Below are positions 42,016-45,426 of a DNA stretch of 45,426 bases, in pieces (within the stretch, counting starts at the first letter, position 1; every line of letters starts with the position of its first letter). Origin of the DNA: Mesorhizobium amorphae (GTDB lineage: Bacteria > Pseudomonadota > Alphaproteobacteria > Rhizobiales > Rhizobiaceae). The DNA lies in assembly GCA_003240775.1 (NCBI GenBank), contig QFNI01000031.1, positions 1-45,426 on the forward strand. Direction: 5' to 3'. The notes beneath the pieces were generated by a model. The model saw nothing but the letters and a program-made list of their open reading frames with translations. It ran no database searches and had not been told where the DNA came from. The position numbers and the translations under genes are program-made.

Positions 42016-42732
42016 TTAGTGCCCGAAATACATCGCCATGATCGCGGAGTGGTCCAGGCTTTCGCCAGGCTTGATCTCCGTTTCGACTTGGCCATGGTTG
42101 AGGAAGTAGAGGTGCCGGCTGAGTTCGAGCAGGAACTCGACATCCTGCTCGACCACGATCAGGGGCACGCCGCTCTTGGAGATTTCCAGCACTGACTTGC
42201 AGAGTTCGTCCTTGATCTTGGGCGCCAGGCCCAGGGTAGGCTCGTCGAGGATGAGAAGCTTGGGGTGGCTCATCAGCGCCGTGCCGATCGACACCATCTG
42301 CCGCTCCCCGCCCGAGAGCGTGCGCACGCGCTGACGCCAGCGCTCGCCGAGCTTGGGGAAGAGCGCCAGGACTTTCTCGCGGTTCTCGGCCTCGTGCGGG
42401 CGGGCACGCGGCGAATAGGCGCCGAGCGCCATGCAGTCGGCGATCGTCAGGTCGGGGAACAGCGTGTTGCCCTGCGGCACATGGATCAGTCCCTTGCCGA
42501 CGATGGCCCGGCTTCCGAAGCCCGTGATGTCTTCGCCGTCGAAGACGATCCGGCCGTGACGCGGCTTCAGAAGGCCAGAGACGGCGCGCAGAAGCGTCGT
42601 CTTGCCGTGCCCGTTGGGGCCGAAAAGGCCGACATTTCCGAAGCGGCCGGCTTCCACGGAAATCTTGTCGAGCACGGTCACCCGGCCATAGCCGGCCGAA
42701 AGTTCGGAAACGCTGAGCATGGAAGCGGTCAC
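42016..42732 (-). CDS. Branched-chain amino-acid-type ABC importer ATPase (LivF type)
   Basis: ATPase of 238 residues. Walker A GPNGHGKT (38-45), signature LSGGE (139-143), Walker B LLILDE (159-164), and a glutamine in the H-loop place (VVEQDV), as is usual for LivF. GTG start overlapping the LivG stop as GTGA; ATG at 42720 is the alternative. Cytoplasmic partner of the LivG-type ATPase. Confidence 0.92.
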   Translation of the reverse strand: MTASMLSVSELSAGYGRVTVLDKISVEAGRFGNVGLFGPNGHGKTTLLRAVSGLLKPRHGRIVFDGEDITGFGSRAIVGKGLIHVPQGNTLFPDLTIADCMALGAYSPRARPHEAENREKVLALFPKLGERWRQRVRTLSGGERQMVSIGTALMSHPKLLILDEPTLGLAPKIKDELCKSVLEISKSGVPLIVVEQDVEFLLELSRHLYFLNHGQVETEIKPGESLDHSAIMAMYFGH

Positions 42733-43463
42733 GCCGCTCTCCGCGTGCCGAGATAGGCTTCGATCACCTTCGGGTCCTCGATCACCGACCGCGGCTCGCC
42801 GAGCGCCAGCACACGCCCCTGGTTGAGCACCAGAAGATGCTGCGACAGGCTCATGAGGAAGGTCAGAACGTGCTCGATCAGCAGGATGGTGATGCCGCGC
42901 GACGCGATCCGGCGGATCAGCTCGACGGAAGCCTCGATCTCCGGCTTGGTCAGGCTGGAAGCCGGCTCGTCCAACAGCAGCATCTTGGGCTTCATCGCGA
43001 TGGCGGTGGCGAGCATCAGGCATTTGCGCTGATAAACGGAAAGCTCCCCGGCGAGCCGGCCGAAGGCGGCCGTGTCGAAGCCCGCGAAGACCAGCGCTTC
43101 AGCCGTGGCCTCGCGCGCCTCGGAAGCCGGCATCTTCTGCGCACCGAAGCTCGCGCCCATCAGAGCGTTCTCGAACACGGTCAGCCCGTCGAAGCTCGTT
43201 TCCCGCTGGAAGGTACGTGCGAGACCCCGGCGCGCGATGCCGTTGCCGCTGCGCCCCTGGATCTCCTCGCCGTCGAAGCGGATCGTGCCCCGGTCGGGGC
43301 CGAAGGGAATGCCCGTGATGGTGTTGAAGAGGGTGCTCTTGCCGCTGCCGTTCGGGCCGGCGATCCCGAAGATCTCGCCGGCCTCGACGGTGAAGCTGAC
43401 GCCGTCGACCGCCTTCAGCGATCCGAAGGACTTGGCGACGCCGTCGAGTTCCAGAAGCGCCAT
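42729..43463 (-). CDS. Branched-chain amino-acid-type ABC importer ATPase (LivG type), altered signature
   Basis: ATPase of 244 residues. Walker A GPNGSGKS (36-43), Walker B MLLLDEP (161-167) and H-loop LLIEHV (H198) are intact. The signature reads ELSVYQRKCLMLATAIA (140 onward) where the family normally has LSxGQQR, so the ABC motif glycines are missing. In a heterodimer this would make one of the two ATP sites degenerate. The ATG at 43463 lies 5 nt after the binding-protein stop. Confidence 0.91.
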   Translation of the reverse strand: MALLELDGVAKSFGSLKAVDGVSFTVEAGEIFGIAGPNGSGKSTLFNTITGIPFGPDRGTIRFDGEEIQGRSGNGIARRGLARTFQRETSFDGLTVFENALMGASFGAQKMPASEAREATAEALVFAGFDTAAFGRLAGELSVYQRKCLMLATAIAMKPKMLLLDEPASSLTKPEIEASVELIRRIASRGITILLIEHVLTFLMSLSQHLLVLNQGRVLALGEPRSVIEDPKVIEAYLGTRRAA

Positions 43464-43468
43464 GCTCC

Positions 43469-44719
43469 TTACTGCATCCAGGGCTGGGCCTTGAACTCCC
43501 CTGTCGCATACTGCGTCGGCGAGATCAGCACGCGCTGGCCGTCCCAGATCTGGAAGAAGGTGATGGGGATGAAGTCGTCGCCCTGCATCGCCAGATGCGT
43601 TGCCTGGTCGAACTTCAGGCGCCCGGCGGCGATCTGCTTGTCGGTCTCGCCGATGGCTTTCATGACAGCCTGGTGATCGGATGCGTCGCCCGCCTTCTTC
43701 AAGGCATCGAAATAGACGTAGACCGTCTCATAGAGGGCGATGCCGTAGGTGCCGGATTCCGTGCCGTACTTCGCCTTGAACTTGTCGGCGACCTCGGCTG
43801 CGCGGGGGTTCTTCGGGGTCGTGAGCGGGCCTCCGAGAAGGTTGTAGACGATGCCGTTCGAGTTCGCCTTGGTAAGCTCCACGAATTCGGGAACGCTCGG
43901 CGCATATTGCAGGAACACCAGGCTCTTGGTCGGTTGCTCCATGAACTGGTTCAGGAAGGAAGCCGAGTTGCCCGGCAGGTAATCGGTGTTGATGACGACA
44001 TCCGGCACGTCGGCGCGCACCTTGGCCAGGATCGAGCGCCAGTCGGTCACTTCGCCGAAGGGCACGATCTCGTCGACCGTGACGGTCCAGCCCTCTGCGG
44101 CGAAGGTCTTCTTCATGCCTTCCGAGATCGTCTTCGAATAGGCGTTGTCCGACGAAATGATCGCCACCTTCTTTGATCCCTGCGGGATCTTGCCTTCTTT
44201 CGCCAGCTTCTCGACGAAGAAGGTGACATCGGTGTTGTAGGCATCGAAGGAAGGCGTCATCGACCAGCAGCAGCCGTACTTTTCCGGCTCGGGCGCGATG
44301 ATGTCGCGCGTCTGCTGGGAGGTGGCGGAGAGGATGTAGGGCATCTCCGCCTCGGCCATGTTGTCGATCTCGAAATTCGTCAGGCTGGCATAGCCGGTGG
44401 TCATGAAATGCACGTCCTGGTCGCCGAGCAGGCGCTCCACCGCACTCGTGACATTGCCGGCCGACTGATCCTTGACGTCGCCGACCGCGAGCTCGAGCAT
44501 GTCGCCGTTGAAGCCGCCGGCCGCGTTGATCTCGTCGATGGCGAGCTGGGCACCGCGCTGGTATTCCTGGCCATCGGCGGCGGCGGGACCTGTCAGCGGC
44601 GCGAGCAGGCCGATCTTGATCGTGTCGGCCGAAGCAGGCCCTGCGGCAACGCCGAGCGCCGCAACGGAAACACCGAGCAGAGCGCGGCGCAGCCGGCCCT
44701 TGATCCCCACACCAACCAT
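43469..44719 (-). CDS. Branched-chain amino-acid-type periplasmic binding protein (LivK type)
   Basis: Secreted binding protein of 416 residues. Signal peptide about 1-31 (GRLRRALLGVSVAALGVAAG, ending PASA). The mature part begins DTIKIGLLAPLTGPAAADGQ, the characteristic type-1 opening, with QLAIDEINAAGGFNGDMLEL and MPYILSATSQQTRDIIAPEP following. Length exceeds the roughly 370-residue LivK norm and suits amide/urea-type relatives. First gene of the minus-strand operon. Confidence 0.92.
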   Translation of the reverse strand: MVGVGIKGRLRRALLGVSVAALGVAAGPASADTIKIGLLAPLTGPAAADGQEYQRGAQLAIDEINAAGGFNGDMLELAVGDVKDQSAGNVTSAVERLLGDQDVHFMTTGYASLTNFEIDNMAEAEMPYILSATSQQTRDIIAPEPEKYGCCWSMTPSFDAYNTDVTFFVEKLAKEGKIPQGSKKVAIISSDNAYSKTISEGMKKTFAAEGWTVTVDEIVPFGEVTDWRSILAKVRADVPDVVINTDYLPGNSASFLNQFMEQPTKSLVFLQYAPSVPEFVELTKANSNGIVYNLLGGPLTTPKNPRAAEVADKFKAKYGTESGTYGIALYETVYVYFDALKKAGDASDHQAVMKAIGETDKQIAAGRLKFDQATHLAMQGDDFIPITFFQIWDGQRVLISPTQYATGEFKAQPWMQ

Positions 44720-44745
44720 CGTTCGACCCCTCGCATGCGCCCTCG

Positions 44746-44796
44746 TTCAAGAGGGTTGTTTCATTTCCAATCTAGGCACACATGCTTCCTCTTGAA
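44746..44796. promoter_or_regulatory. Spaced inverted repeat in the divergent importer/hydrolase gap
   Basis: TTCAAGAGG (44746-44754) and CCTCTTGAA (44788-44796) are perfect 9-bp inverted repeats whose centres are 42 nt apart, about four helical turns. They lie upstream of the binding-protein ATG (44719) and of the divergent hydrolase. Two half-sites of a regulator or a leader RNA stem are both possible. No regulator gene is adjacent inside the window. Confidence 0.45.
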
Positions 44797-44896
44797 AAGA
44801 GATTTTCACTCCTCGACCCCGCCATTCTGCACGGATTATAAACGCTGGGCGAAAGTGATGACGAATTGGGCATTTCAGCCGAGAGGGGATCAGGTC

Positions 44897-45426
44897 GTGG
44901 CCACCAGAAAGTTCAAGCTCGACACCAGCCATGGCGAACTGGCAGTGCGCGAAAGCGCGGGCACCGGCATGCCCGTCATGATGATCCACGGCAACTCCTC
45001 CATGAGCGAGGTCTTCCGCAACCAGTTCGATGGTGCGATCGGCGCCAAGTACCGGCTGATCGCGGCCGATCTGCCGGGCCATGGGGATTCGAGCGACGCC
45101 ACGGATCCCGACCGGAGCTACAGCATGCCGGGCTATGCGGACGCCATGACGGAGGTTCTGCACAAGCTCGATGTGCCGCAGGCCGCCATCTTCGGCTGGT
45201 CGCTCGGCGGCCATATCGGGCTCGAGATGATCGGGCTCTATAAGGGAATGCTCGGCATCATGATCACCGGCACCCCGCCCGTCGCCGCCAAGGACGTCGA
45301 GAACGGCTTCCGCCCGAGCCCGCATATGGGTCTTGCCGGCAAGCGCGACTTCACGCCCGAGGACACCGACGCCTATGCGCGCTCCACCTGCGGCGAGCCC
45401 TTCGATCAGATGCTGCACGATGCCGT
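44897..45426 (+). CDS. Alpha/beta-fold hydrolase (3' end off the right edge)
   Basis: First about 176 residues of an alpha/beta hydrolase. Oxyanion segment MMIHGNSSMSE, then LIAADLPGHGDSSDATDPDR, and the nucleophile elbow FGWSLGGHIGLEM with its catalytic serine. The acid and histidine lie beyond the edge. The GTG at 44897 has AGAGGGG about 8 nt upstream; an in-frame ATG at 44858 has no good site. It diverges from the LivK-type operon, so it may hydrolyse an ester or amide taken up by that importer. Confidence 0.85.
   Translation, partial: MATRKFKLDTSHGELAVRESAGTGMPVMMIHGNSSMSEVFRNQFDGAIGAKYRLIAADLPGHGDSSDATDPDRSYSMPGYADAMTEVLHKLDVPQAAIFGWSLGGHIGLEMIGLYKGMLGIMITGTPPVAAKDVENGFRPSPHMGLAGKRDFTPEDTDAYARSTCGEPFDQMLHDA

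Overview
The window is GC-rich alphaproteobacterial DNA. Many GTG starts, GTGA/TGATG stop-start overlaps and the density of solute-binding-protein ABC importers suggest a Hyphomicrobiales (Rhizobiales) soil or aquatic heterotroph, Phyllobacteriaceae-like; this assignment is by style and gene content, not by a marker gene. No rRNA, tRNA, CRISPR array, integrase or intact insertion sequence was seen. Genes are cut by both edges: an ABC exporter on the left and an alpha/beta hydrolase on the right.

Layout. (1) 1-1529: 3'-truncated half-size ABC exporter. (2) 1956-11851: a catabolic block. A MocR-type regulator diverges from a six-gene minus-strand operon (enolase-superfamily dehydratase, aldehyde dehydrogenase, and a polyamine-type binding protein, ATPase and two permeases), and a choline-dehydrogenase-like GMC flavoenzyme converges on the regulator. 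(3) 12499-20499: an island of envelope and secreted proteins: three small exported proteins with paired betagamma-crystallin calcium motifs, two exported proteins I do not recognise, an OmpA-family protein, a LemA/DUF3137-type pair and a LuxR-type regulator. (4) 20781-27650: a zinc alcohol dehydrogenase, then a LacI regulator diverging from a ribose-type ABC importer that ends in a metallo-beta-lactamase-fold hydrolase. (5) 27767-40065: a ROK repressor between two arms. One arm carries an MlrC-type M81 hydrolase, an M24-fold protein and the sugar-importer ATPase; the other carries the binding protein, two permeases, a small dehydrogenase subunit and a GMC flavoenzyme with a cysteine cluster. 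An M20 amidohydrolase follows. (6) 40120-44719: a complete branched-chain amino-acid-type importer, diverging from the truncated hydrolase.

The most unusual part is region 3. A near-palindrome, CCTCTTCAAATGAAGG, occurs as an identical 16-mer before two of its genes and in degenerate form (12-13 of 16) in two divergent gaps, ending 62-67 nt from a start codon in four cases. That ties divergently arranged genes into one probable regulon whose nearest candidate controller is the LuxR protein in the island. Nothing similar was noticed elsewhere in the window by eye. Regions 2, 4, 5 and 6 look like substrate-induced uptake and degradation modules, each with a local regulator or shared intergenic dyads; their substrates cannot be named from sequence alone.
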